From Thermoguttaceae bacterium (GTDB lineage: Bacteria > Planctomycetota > Planctomycetia > Pirellulales > Thermoguttaceae): DNA of 64,000 nt. The translations under genes were made by a program, and so were the position numbers. This document shows positions 9,807 to 18,008 of the stretch, piece by piece. The stretch's first letter is position 1; every line of letters starts with the position of its first letter. The DNA lies in assembly GCA_029975295.1 (NCBI GenBank), contig JARKPK010000083.1, positions 62,001 through 126,000 on the forward strand, written 5' to 3'. The notes below the pieces were generated by a model. That model had not been told where the DNA came from. It worked only from the letters and a program-made list of their open reading frames with translations, and made no database searches.

Positions 9807-11771
9807 ATGTGCGGCATCGCAGGGATTATTCGGTTCGATGGACAGTCGCCCGACGGCGACGAGCTGTTGCGAATGACGCAATCGCTGGCCCACCGCGGGC
9901 CCGACGGGCACGGGATGATGATCCGCGCGGGTGTTGGTCTGGGGCACCGCCGGCTGTCGATTATCGACCTGGAGGGCGGCCGCCAACCGATGGCCAACGA
10001 AGATCAAGCGGTGTGGGCGACCTTCAACGGCGAGATCTACAATTTCCGGCGACTGAAGCGCGAACTGGAATCGGCCGGCCACCGCTTCGTTACCGATTGC
10101 GACACCGAGGTCATTGTTCACGGCTACGAGCAATGGGGGGCGGCCTGCGTCGAGCGGTTCCGCGGCATGTTCGCCTTCGCCGTGGTCGATTTCCGCCGGC
10201 AAACGGCCTTGTTGGCGCGCGACCACTTCGGCGTCAAGCCGCTGTACTATCGGCTCGGCTCGCAGCAACTGGCCTTCGCCTCCGAGTTGGAGGCGTTGCG
10301 GCAAATGAATGATCCGCCATGCCGCGGCAGCCTGACCGCCGTGGAGATGTTCCTCCGGCTGCAATACATTCCCACGCCGCTGACGATTTACGATGACGTG
10401 TTCAAACTGCCGCCGGCGCATCGCATCGAGTTCTCGCTGCGCGGCGCCTCGGCCGCGGCGATCGAGCCGCGGCGCTACTGGCAATTGCAGTTCAAAACCG
10501 AGCGGACACTCGACGAACGGCAGTGGCTCGATCGGCTCGACGAGATGGTCTCCCGCGCCGTCGGCGACAGCTTGGTGGCCGACGTTCCCTTCGGCGTGTT
10601 CCTCTCGGGCGGGATCGATTCGACCCTGGTGGCCCAAAAGATGCGCGACCAGCTCGGCTCGAACGTGCGGGCCTTCTCCATTGGGTTTGAAGAGCAGGAG
10701 TACAACGAGCTGCCCTACGCCCGGCAGGCCGCCGAGCAACTGGGGCTTCAGTGGGAATATGAGATCGTCCGGCCCGACGCGCTGGCCGTGCTGCCCGACT
10801 TGCTGCGGCACTACGGCGAGCCGTACGGCGACAGCTCGGCGATTCCCACCTGGTATGTGTGCCGCTTGGCGCGTCGGCATGTGCCGATGGTGCTTTCCGG
10901 CGACGCCGGCGACGAAGCCTTTGGCGGCTACGGCAGCTACCGCGCCTGGATGGAAACGCTCGACGACCGGACCGCGCTGCGCCGGGGCCGGCCTTGGTGG
11001 AAGAAAGCCGTTCTAGGGATTCTTCGGACCATGGGCTACGACCGCGACGCCCAGTGCGACTACGCCCTGCAACCCTGGCTCGACCGGATCGGGTACATCA
11101 ATGCCCTCTGGCGTCGGCGGCTGTGGCGCGACGACTTCGCCGAGCTGATCGATCGCCCGTGCGAGCTGTTCGTTCGCGCCGCCGGCGAAGCTCCCCGCTG
11201 CGACCCGTTGTCGTTCGTCCAGTTTCTCGATTTCCAAACCTACCTGCCCTGCGACATCCTGACGAAAGTCGATGTGGCGAGCATGTATCACGCGCTGGAG
11301 GTCCGGCCGTCGCTGCTCGACGTGGAATTGGTCGAGACGGCTGCCCAGCTTCCGGTCGAAATGCGGATGCGCAGCGGCAGCGGCAGTCGGACGGCGAAGT
11401 ACGCATTGAAAGCCCTGCTGCAACGGACGTTTCCGGCCGAGTTCGTCCACCGGCGCAAGCAGGGATTCGCCATTCCCCGCGACCGCTGGTTTCTGCCGGG
11501 CGGCCCGCTCAGGCAACGGCTCGAAGAAATCGTTTCCGATCGCCAATCGCGGCTCGTCGAACTGTTTCGGGGCGAATCCGTTTTCAGCATGATGCGCGAG
11601 CATGGTCCGCGAAACGATCTGTCCGGTCCGCTCTGGCTCCTGCTGGTTCTGGGGCTGTGGCTGGAACAGCATCCGGATGTGGCCTTCGCGCCGTCCGAGC
11701 CGCGCGCGGCAGCGCCCCGCTTCGTTCCGCCCCAGCGACGACGGCGGAAGCAGGCCGCAGCCGTCGGTTGA
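9807..11771 (+). CDS. asnB: Glutamine-hydrolysing asparagine synthase, AsnB family
   Basis: A 654-aa protein. The N-terminal glutaminase begins MCGIAGIIRFDG with the nucleophile Cys2; LAHRGPDGHG and FNGEIYNF line the glutamine pocket. The synthetase domain has the PP-loop FLSGGIDST near residue 267 and SGDAGDEAFGGY. The family makes asparagine from aspartate, glutamine and ATP, but members inside polysaccharide clusters often amidate other carboxylates such as uronic acids, as WbpS-like enzymes do. The genomic position favours that second role here. The start overlaps no neighbour; AAGGA lies about 16 nt upstream. The C-terminal 30 residues are basic and probably unstructured. Confidence 0.9.
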   Translation: MCGIAGIIRFDGQSPDGDELLRMTQSLAHRGPDGHGMMIRAGVGLGHRRLSIIDLEGGRQPMANEDQAVWATFNGEIYNFRRLKRELESAGHRFVTDCDTEVIVHGYEQWGAACVERFRGMFAFAVVDFRRQTALLARDHFGVKPLYYRLGSQQLAFASELEALRQMNDPPCRGSLTAVEMFLRLQYIPTPLTIYDDVFKLPPAHRIEFSLRGASAAAIEPRRYWQLQFKTERTLDERQWLDRLDEMVSRAVGDSLVADVPFGVFLSGGIDSTLVAQKMRDQLGSNVRAFSIGFEEQEYNELPYARQAAEQLGLQWEYEIVRPDALAVLPDLLRHYGEPYGDSSAIPTWYVCRLARRHVPMVLSGDAGDEAFGGYGSYRAWMETLDDRTALRRGRPWWKKAVLGILRTMGYDRDAQCDYALQPWLDRIGYINALWRRRLWRDDFAELIDRPCELFVRAAGEAPRCDPLSFVQFLDFQTYLPCDILTKVDVASMYHALEVRPSLLDVELVETAAQLPVEMRMRSGSGSRTAKYALKALLQRTFPAEFVHRRKQGFAIPRDRWFLPGGPLRQRLEEIVSDRQSRLVELFRGESVFSMMREHGPRNDLSGPLWLLLVLGLWLEQHPDVAFAPSEPRAAAPRFVPPQRRRRKQAAAVG

Positions 11772-11955
11772 GCATCGGCGCCGGAGCGAATCGGTTCGGC
11801 TGCACTTGGGCTCGTCGCCCAATCGCCGAACGAGAAAGCCCTTTCGAAAGAACGCCCGGCACATTGGAACTGAAAAGGCGCATTCCCACAGAAGACTTGA
11901 TGGAACGATTCCAACGCGGCCGCGGGGGGCCGCGCCAAGGCAAGGCAGCCGAACG

Positions 11956-13383
11956 ATGAAAGTTTGTTTCTGCACATTCAACGCCTATGCGCTCTTTGAT
12001 CCGAATTCGCGCAACCGCTTCGGCGGGATGGAAGTGCGCGCCACGCGGTTCGCCCGGGGGTTGGCGGAACGGCCCGGTTTCGACGTAACCTGCGTGGTGC
12101 GCGACGAAGGCCAGCACCCGCGGCAACGGTTCGGGCGGGTATCGGTGGTGGTCGAGCCGCCCACGCCGGAAACTCCCGCAACGCCGCCGCCCGTTGTTCC
12201 GCCCTTCGGGCGGCGACGGAAACGGGCGTGGAGCGACAACGTTTATCTGCGCTTTCGCACCGCGGCCGAGCGGATCGAAGGCTTCCCCTGGGTGCGAATC
12301 CATCGCTGGGATGTCAACCTGCTTTGGCAAGTGCCTGCCTTGGCGCTGAACAAGCCGTTGCGAGCGGCGCGGCAGCGGCTGGCCGACTGGTGGTTCCGGC
12401 AGCGCCCGCCGAAAGTGCCGACCACCGACTTCTACGCCTCGCTGGGGGCCGACGTGGTTTGCGCCTTCGGTGTGAACGAGTGGTCGGCGCGGGTGGTGGC
12501 GTCTTGCCGCAGGCATGGGCAGCAATCGGTGCTCTTTCTCGCCTCCGATCACGATCTGTTGGAAGAATACTACTACGGTTCGCCCCATCGCGGGCCGCAC
12601 CAAGACCTGGGCCACTACTGCTGGCACGCGCTGCACTACGCCGACCAGATCGTCGTGCAAACCGAGCGGCAACGGGAGCAATTGCGCGAGCGGTTCAAAC
12701 GCGACGGGGTTCTGATCCGCAATCCGCTGCCGCAGCCCGCCGCCGCTGCGGTTCCCGAAGAACTGCGCGATCAGCCCTATCCGTTCGTGTTGTGGATCGG
12801 CCGGGCCGAACGGGCCAACAAGCGTCCGGAGCGATGCGTCGAGCTGGCGCGCCGCTGCCCGCATGTGCCGTTTGTGGCAGTGATGAATCGCTCGGATCAC
12901 GCCTTGTTCCGCGAGTTGTGCGCGGCGGCCCCGCCAAACTTGCGGATCATCGAGAGCGTTCCCTTCGATCAGATCGACGCCTACTTCGCCCGAGCGCTGG
13001 CCCTGGTCAACACGTCGATTCGCGAGGGCTTTCCCAACACATTCTTGCAGGCGGCCGCCCACGGCGCGCCGATCTTGTCGCTTTTGGTCGATCCGGACGA
13101 TTTCATCTCGCGGCACGGCTGCGGGGCGGCCTGCGGCGACGACATCGATCGGCTGGCGGCCGAGGTGGCCCGCATCGCTTCCGACGCCCAATATCGCGAC
13201 GCCTTGGGCGCCGCCGGTCGCCGCTACGTCGCCGAGCGGCACGACCTGGAAGGCCGCGTGGACGAGCTGGCCGATCTGCTCACCGCGATGGAGGGCCCGA
13301 AAATCGTCCCTTTTGCGTTTCGGACTCTCACCGTGCGACTCCGGCGGCGCGCCGAGCGAAGCCGTCCCCGTCGAGCGGCATGA
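11956..13383 (+). CDS. GT4-like glycosyltransferase
   Basis: A 475-aa protein starting MKVCFCTFNAYALFDP, with the N-terminal glycosyltransferase domain pattern FGGMEVRATRFARGLAERP and the C-terminal GT-B donor domain: PFVLWIGRAERANKRPERCV, then VNTSIREGFPNTFLQAAAHG, where the EGFPN motif replaces the common EGFP/EGLP donor-binding signature. It likely transfers a sugar from a nucleotide donor to the growing surface glycan at the cytoplasmic membrane face. It overlaps the next gene by 4 bp (ATGA), indicating translational coupling. The ribosome binding site is weak. Confidence 0.85.
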   Translation: MKVCFCTFNAYALFDPNSRNRFGGMEVRATRFARGLAERPGFDVTCVVRDEGQHPRQRFGRVSVVVEPPTPETPATPPPVVPPFGRRRKRAWSDNVYLRFRTAAERIEGFPWVRIHRWDVNLLWQVPALALNKPLRAARQRLADWWFRQRPPKVPTTDFYASLGADVVCAFGVNEWSARVVASCRRHGQQSVLFLASDHDLLEEYYYGSPHRGPHQDLGHYCWHALHYADQIVVQTERQREQLRERFKRDGVLIRNPLPQPAAAAVPEELRDQPYPFVLWIGRAERANKRPERCVELARRCPHVPFVAVMNRSDHALFRELCAAAPPNLRIIESVPFDQIDAYFARALALVNTSIREGFPNTFLQAAAHGAPILSLLVDPDDFISRHGCGAACGDDIDRLAAEVARIASDAQYRDALGAAGRRYVAERHDLEGRVDELADLLTAMEGPKIVPFAFRTLTVRLRRRAERSRPRRAA

Positions 13384-14723
13384 CGCCCGCGGCCGCCCCG
13401 CCGATCGCGCCCGATCCGACGGTCGGCGGCCCGAGTGTTTGCGACCCGAAGCTCAGCGTCCCGAATCTCAAAGGAGCGGTGGTCCGCGGCCCGATGAACT
13501 GCACCCCAACGGTCGGCAGCCAACTCGGCCGCCGCAGCGGTCGTGCGGGCGAGGTGGAATTTCCCGCGGGGCGGCGGATCGTGTTCGTCTTGGGCAGCCT
13601 CGAGCTGGGCGGCTCCGAACGCCAAGCCCTTCTTCTGGCCGATCAACTCCGCAGCCGCTGGGGAGCCGAACCGACGGTCGTGGGGTTTTCACACCCCGAA
13701 GGGCGGGCGGCGCGCGCGTGCCAGGCGTTGGGCATCCCCTGCCGTTTCCTTCCGTTCGAGAACATTTCGTGGCGCCACCACCGCGGCCGGTGGGTTTTGC
13801 AATGGGTCCGGCTGGCGGCCGCCTTGCGCCGCCTTCGGCCCGACGTGCTCATGCCCTACTACGCCCTGCCGAACTTGGCGTGCGGCCTGATTTGGCGCGC
13901 CGCCGGCGCCCGACTCTGCGTTTGGAATCAACGCGACGAAGGCCTCCGCGCGCACCAGCGGCTCGAAGCAATGGCGGCCCAACGCACGCCCTGCTTCATC
14001 GCCAATTCGCCCGGGGCGGCCGGCTTTCTCACCAGCGCAATGGGCGTGCCGTCTTGGCGGGTGCATCTGATTGCCAACGGAGTGGAACTGCCCGACGCGA
14101 GGCCGCGTCGAGGCGGCTGGCGGCATCGGCTGAACTTGTCGCCGCAACGCTTCGTCGCCTGCATGGTTGCCAACCTCACCGCGAACAAAGACCACGCCTG
14201 CGCGCTGGCCGCCTGGCGGCGACTGATCGAGTCGCGCCGCTGGAACGAACCGCCGCCGGTGCTCTTGCTGGCCGGCCGGCACGACGAAACCGCCGACGAG
14301 GTGCGGCGGCTGATCGATCAATGGCGCCTGCACGACACCGTGCGGCTGCTCGGGCCGGTGGACGACGTGGCCGGACTGCTGGCCGACTGCGATTTGGCTG
14401 TGCTCGCCTCGCGCGCCGAGGGGTGCCCCAACGCCGTGCTTGAAGCGATGGCGGCCGGGCTGCCCGTGGCCGGCTCGGACATCGAGGGCATCCGCTTCGC
14501 CGTGGGAGAGGCCGGGCGCCGTCGCCTGGCCCCGCCCGGCGACGCTGCCGCGCTGGCCCAGCGTATCGGCGAATTGATCGACGACCCCACGGCCCGGCGC
14601 GCCGAAGGCGAACGCGGACGCCGCCGCGTCGCCCAAAACTTTGCGCCCGAGCGAATGTGCGACGCCACGGTGGAATTGCTCGCCGCGTACACCAACGACG
14701 CGGACGCCATTCGAGCGGCCTGA
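13380..14723 (+). CDS. GT4-family glycosyltransferase
   Basis: A 447-aa protein. The start is the ATG at 13380, which overlaps the preceding stop as ATGA. The first ~60 residues are Pro/Gly-rich and lack family features, so an internal start at 13496 remains possible. The core has FVLGSLELGGSERQALLLAD (N-terminal domain), IANGVELPDARP, VANLTANKDH and VLASRAEGCPNAVLEAMAAG, the E-x7-E donor signature of GT4. It follows another GT4-like gene and precedes a third, consistent with sequential sugar additions in one repeat unit or core. Confidence 0.88.
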   Translation: MTPAAAPPIAPDPTVGGPSVCDPKLSVPNLKGAVVRGPMNCTPTVGSQLGRRSGRAGEVEFPAGRRIVFVLGSLELGGSERQALLLADQLRSRWGAEPTVVGFSHPEGRAARACQALGIPCRFLPFENISWRHHRGRWVLQWVRLAAALRRLRPDVLMPYYALPNLACGLIWRAAGARLCVWNQRDEGLRAHQRLEAMAAQRTPCFIANSPGAAGFLTSAMGVPSWRVHLIANGVELPDARPRRGGWRHRLNLSPQRFVACMVANLTANKDHACALAAWRRLIESRRWNEPPPVLLLAGRHDETADEVRRLIDQWRLHDTVRLLGPVDDVAGLLADCDLAVLASRAEGCPNAVLEAMAAGLPVAGSDIEGIRFAVGEAGRRRLAPPGDAAALAQRIGELIDDPTARRAEGERGRRRVAQNFAPERMCDATVELLAAYTNDADAIRAA

Positions 14724-14787
14724 CGGCCCGCAGCGCCCAACGCGCCCTTTCGCCCCGATAGAAAACGACAGAAACCGACAGCCGCTG

Positions 14788-16203
14788 ATGCGCATCCTGC
14801 TGACGACTCATGCCTATTCCCCGCGATCGTGCGGCGGAGCCGAAAACTACTGCCGCCAATTGGCCCGCGCGCTGGCCGACCGCGGCCACGAGGTTCGCGT
14901 GCTTGCGGCCGCCCTGGCCCAACGTCGGGCCGTGGCGGAGGAAGTGGTCGACGGCCTGCGCTGCACCTTCGTCGAAAAGCCGTTTGATCCCCGCGAACAG
15001 GTTTTCGCCCAAGCCGATGCCGAGGCGGCGGCCGCATTCGATCGATTGCTCGATTCGTTTCGCCCCCAACTGGTGCATGTCAACCATCTGGGGCACCTTG
15101 CGCTCGACTTGCCGCGGCGGGCCGCCCGCAGCGGCGCGGCCGTGGTGGCCACCCTGCACGACCACTGGTTGCACTGCCCGACAAGCCACATGCTGCAATA
15201 CGGGCGGCAGCGCTGCTTGGGACCCGGCTTGTGGAAGTGCGCCCGTTGCACCCGCTGGTGCTTCACCCGCATTCGGCCTACGCCGGCGCAGGCCGCGCAG
15301 CCGGTGCGCATCGCCTGGGCGATTCTCCGCCGAATGGCCGCCTGCTGGGAACTGCCCTACGGCGCCTTTCGCCACAGCCGACGGCGCAGAGAAGTGGCCG
15401 AATCGCTGCGCTCCATCGACCGATTGATCTGTCCCAGCCGCCATCTGCTCGAGTTCTCGCGCCGCTGCGGCGCGCCGGAGTCCAAGTTGGTGTTTCTTCG
15501 GCACGGGCTGCCGCCGCGCTTGTTCGCAGCCAACGGCCGCCCAGGCGCGCCGCCCAAGAAGCCGATTGGAGAACCGACCAAGGGGCCCGAAGATTCGCCC
15601 CCCGCCGCCGCGGCGGATCGTCGTCCGCTTCGCTTCGGTTTCATCGGCTCGTTCAACGCCGTCAAGGGAATTGAAGTGTTGCTCCGCGCCTTCGACGGCC
15701 TTGCGGGCGTCGAATTGATCCTTTACGGCCGCGATCCCGAGAACCGTTTGGCCGAGTTCGCCCATGTCCTTGCCCAAGGTCATGTGCGCCACCGCGGTTT
15801 TCTGCCGGAAGACCGAAAGCCGCAAGCGTTGGCCGAGCTGGATTGCCTTGTCGTTCCCTCGACGTGTTATGAGAACTCGCCCCTGGTCATTCAAGAGGCG
15901 TTCGCCGCCCGCGTGCCCGTGTTGGCGTCGAACATCGGCGGGATGGCCGAGCTGGTGCAGCCCGGCGCGGGCGGTTGGCAGTTTGCCGCGGGCGACTGGC
16001 GCGACTTGCGCCGCCGCGTAGAGAACCTCCGTGATCGCCCGCAGATGGTCGCCGAGGCTCGCTGCACAATTCCCGCCGTGCCCACACTGCCGGAACATGT
16101 CGCCAGCGTCGAATCGATCTTCGCCGAGGCGATTGCCGCGCGATCGGCGGCGGCCGCCGCGCCGCTCTCCCCCGTGCCCGCCCGTTGCCGCCCGGCGGAA
16201 TAA
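14788..16203 (+). CDS. GT4-family glycosyltransferase with Cys cluster
   Basis: A 471-aa GT-B protein starting MRILLTTHAYSPRSCGGAEN. LHDHWLHCPTSHMLQYGRQR with CLGPGLWKCARCTRWC gives a Cys-rich insertion in the acceptor domain (about residues 122-156) that is typical of a subset of GT4 enzymes and could bind a metal. The donor domain has FIGSFNAVKGIEVLLRAFDG, LAELDCLVVPSTCYENSPLV and IQEAFAARVPVLAS. The start at 14788 is set by the protein pattern; upstream in-frame sequence is not family-like. It is in the same strand cluster, 64 bp after the previous gene. Confidence 0.88.
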   Translation: MRILLTTHAYSPRSCGGAENYCRQLARALADRGHEVRVLAAALAQRRAVAEEVVDGLRCTFVEKPFDPREQVFAQADAEAAAAFDRLLDSFRPQLVHVNHLGHLALDLPRRAARSGAAVVATLHDHWLHCPTSHMLQYGRQRCLGPGLWKCARCTRWCFTRIRPTPAQAAQPVRIAWAILRRMAACWELPYGAFRHSRRRREVAESLRSIDRLICPSRHLLEFSRRCGAPESKLVFLRHGLPPRLFAANGRPGAPPKKPIGEPTKGPEDSPPAAAADRRPLRFGFIGSFNAVKGIEVLLRAFDGLAGVELILYGRDPENRLAEFAHVLAQGHVRHRGFLPEDRKPQALAELDCLVVPSTCYENSPLVIQEAFAARVPVLASNIGGMAELVQPGAGGWQFAAGDWRDLRRRVENLRDRPQMVAEARCTIPAVPTLPEHVASVESIFAEAIAARSAAAAAPLSPVPARCRPAE

Positions 16204-16305
16204 TTGCGCCCAACACAATGATCTGCGCGGCCGAAAGAAATGCGAATCGTCTTTCTGCCGGCGCGAACGGCGAATAAGTTGGTTTCCCTGTTTTGCGGAT
16301 AGACT

Positions 16306-17277
16306 ATGACCTCCTCGGTTTCCATCATCATCCCGTGTTATCAACAAGGCCGGTTTCTCGCCGCGGCCGTCGAAAGCGCATTGGGGCAAACACACCCCGC
16401 CGTGGAAACGATCGTCATCAATGACGGCTCCTCGGACGAAACCGACTCGGTCGCGCGGCAGTTCGGCCGCCGCATCACCTATTTGGCCCAGGCCAACGCC
16501 GGCGTGTCGGCGGCGCGTAATGCGGGCATCGCCGCGGCGCAGGGCGATTACCTGCTGTTCCTCGACGCCGACGACGTGTTGCGGCCCGAGTCGGTCGCAC
16601 GGATGGTCGCGGCCGCGGCCGGCCGACCGCATGTGATTGTGCAGGGCTGGCAGCAGTTCTCCGACTGCCCGCAGCGCCCCACCGCCGACGAATTTCGTCC
16701 CGACCTGTCCGCCGGGATGCTCCCGATGCTGCTCTACACGAATCCGATCCAACCGCCGGCCGCCTGCTTGTGTCCGGCCGCGGAGGTGCGCCGCGTGGGC
16801 GGGTTCGCCCGAGAACTGGCCGGCACGGAAGACTGGGACCTTTGGATTCGGCTGGCGATCGACTCCGTGCCGTTCGAAACGATCGACTACCTCGGGGCGC
16901 TCTATCGGCGGCATGCGGCGTCGGCAAGCGCGCACGGCCGCAAGATGATCGAGGGAAAAATCGACGTGCTGCTCCGTGTCGAACAACGGCTCCGCGCCGA
17001 CGCCCCGCAGCAAGCCGCGTTGGGGCCGCATCTGTTTCAAGCCCTCCGCGACGCGCTTCGCAAATCGATCGCCCGAGGCCGAATCTCCCCCCATCGCATT
17101 GCCGCCTTGATCGACGCGATCACTCACTTGCGGGCCCAACGGACGGCCGACTTCGCCACTTGGCACGAACGGTGGTTGCATCGGCTGTTCGGGCTTCGGG
17201 CGGAATGGCTCCGCGTGGCTTTCTGGCGCGTGCTGCGACCGAAAACATTTCATTACATGGCCAACACGCCCGCCTAA
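16306..17277 (+). CDS. GT2-family glycosyltransferase
   Basis: A 323-aa GT-A enzyme: SVSIIIPCYQQGRFLAAAVE, VINDGSSDETDSVAR for nucleotide binding, ARNAGIAAAQGDYLLFLDAD with the DxD metal site (LDADD), and GTEDWDLWIRL, the ED motif holding the catalytic base. It would add one sugar to the surface polysaccharide from an NDP-sugar. It is the last recognisable gene of the polysaccharide cluster; a hairpin with a T-run lies 236 bp downstream. No membrane helix is present, so it is probably peripheral. Confidence 0.9.
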   Translation: MTSSVSIIIPCYQQGRFLAAAVESALGQTHPAVETIVINDGSSDETDSVARQFGRRITYLAQANAGVSAARNAGIAAAQGDYLLFLDADDVLRPESVARMVAAAAGRPHVIVQGWQQFSDCPQRPTADEFRPDLSAGMLPMLLYTNPIQPPAACLCPAAEVRRVGGFARELAGTEDWDLWIRLAIDSVPFETIDYLGALYRRHAASASAHGRKMIEGKIDVLLRVEQRLRADAPQQAALGPHLFQALRDALRKSIARGRISPHRIAALIDAITHLRAQRTADFATWHERWLHRLFGLRAEWLRVAFWRVLRPKTFHYMANTPA

Positions 17278-17480
17278 CCGCCGGCGAACCTTCGGCCCAC
17301 AGCAGCGGCAGCCGCCCGGAGCCTGCGCAAGCCGGCGTGCAGCGGGCGGTTCGAACCGTCCCGGCGCCGCCCCATCTCGGGCCCGAAAGAGCCTTGTTTC
17401 CGGCCGGAACGGACCTCCTCGCCCGGCGTCGTGTCCCCGGATAAGCTCGTCCGCTCGGCCGGAAAAGGCGCGCCGGGCCG

Positions 17481-17508
17481 TTGACTCCGCCTTTGAGGGA
17501 GTTAGACT
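17481..17508 (+). promoter_or_regulatory. Promoter of the cimA-valS leader
   Basis: TTGACT (17481-17486) and TAGACT (17503-17508) are 16 bp apart, close to the sigma-70 consensus. Transcription would begin near 17515, giving a leader of roughly 60 nt before the leader-peptide ATG and about 215 nt before the intrinsic terminator. The assignment rests on sequence resemblance and on the ordered elements that follow. Confidence 0.55.
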
Positions 17509-17513
17509 TAAGG

Positions 17514-17537
17514 ACTTGCTGCGGCAAGTTGTTTTTT
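17514..17537 (+). terminator. Hairpin with T-run ending the polysaccharide operon
   Basis: ACTTGC (17514-17519) pairs with GCAAGT (17524-17529) around a TGCG loop and is followed by tgttttttag. It could terminate transcription coming from the glycosyltransferase genes. It also coincides with the expected 5' end of the cimA leader transcript. The stem is only 6 bp, so strength is uncertain. Confidence 0.5.
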
Positions 17538-17574
17538 AGACAAGCAAGATCGCGCACACGTTTTCCGAGCGGAC

Positions 17575-17664
17575 ATGACGCCCTTTTCGGCCTATCGCTG
17601 CGAACACACTGATGCCGCCCCGATCGGCGGCATCGTCGTGATTATTCGCAACGTTCGGCCATAG
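17575..17664 (+). CDS. Leader peptide with Ile-Val-Val-Ile-Ile run (attenuator)
   Basis: A 29-codon open frame from ATG 17575 to TAG 17662-17664. Its sequence is MTPFSAYRCEHTDAAP followed by IGGIVVIIRNVRP. Codons 20-24 are ATC GTC GTG ATT ATT, a run of branched-chain codons with another Val at codon 27. This is the arrangement of classical ilv/leu leader peptides, where a shortage of charged tRNA stalls the ribosome. A purine-rich GAGCGG precedes the ATG. The stop codon lies inside a segment that can pair with the 5' arm of the downstream terminator. The downstream genes are citramalate synthase (isoleucine pathway) and valyl-tRNA synthetase, which match the control codons. Peptides of this kind normally act only by being translated. 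The ORF is too short to prove by itself; the context is the evidence. Confidence 0.65.
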   Translation: MTPFSAYRCEHTDAAPIGGIVVIIRNVRP

Positions 17665-17707
17665 GGGCCGTTCGGAACCATTCCGAACCGATACAAGCCC
17701 TGAGGCC
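17656..17707 (+). promoter_or_regulatory. Candidate antiterminator pairing in the cimA leader
   Basis: GGCC (17657-17660) and AGGG (17663-17666) can pair with GGCC (17704-17707) and CCCT (17698-17701), which form the 5' arm of the terminator. The two structures are mutually exclusive. The upstream segment covers the leader-peptide stop codon, so a ribosome finishing the peptide would mask it and let the terminator form, while one stalled at codons 20-24 would leave it free. A perfect hairpin gttcggaa-cca-ttccgaac (17670-17688) fits in the loop. Paired by eye, not by energy calculation. Confidence 0.45.
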
Positions 17708-17732
17708 GAAGACGGGCCTGAGGGCTTTTTTT
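17695..17732 (+). terminator. Intrinsic terminator in the cimA-valS leader
   Basis: AAGCCCTGAGGCC (17695-17707) pairs with GGCCTGAGGGCTT (17715-17727) with one mismatch and a 7-nt loop, followed directly by a run of seven T (17726-17732). It is a strong rho-independent terminator. It lies 30 nt after the leader-peptide stop and 276 nt before the cimA start, with no upstream gene left to end, so it is best read as the attenuator terminator. Confidence 0.8.
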
Positions 17733-18008
17733 CTTCCGTAACTGATGCAACCGATGATCTCGTTCCGACAAGCGAAGAACCCCGGGGCCGGTGTTGCGGC
17801 CGCTGCGCGAACCCCCGAACGGTTCGGCAACACAGCCGAGAAACGGAAGGCCGAGGTTCGCCGGAAAAGCGCAGGCCGCGCCCAACATTGCCCGTTTTAC
17901 AATCCAGAAACCCATTCCCTGTGAACATTGCGGATTGAGCGCGTTTCCGCCCTGCGAAAAGAGCATGGGCTTTCGCGAAAGAACGCGCGGTTTCAAGTGA
18001 GCAAGCGT

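Noticed and set aside
12228-13379. N-terminal extension of the second glycosyltransferase into the first
   Set aside because: The longer frame overlaps the first GT gene out of phase; the ATGA overlap at 13380 gives a natural start.
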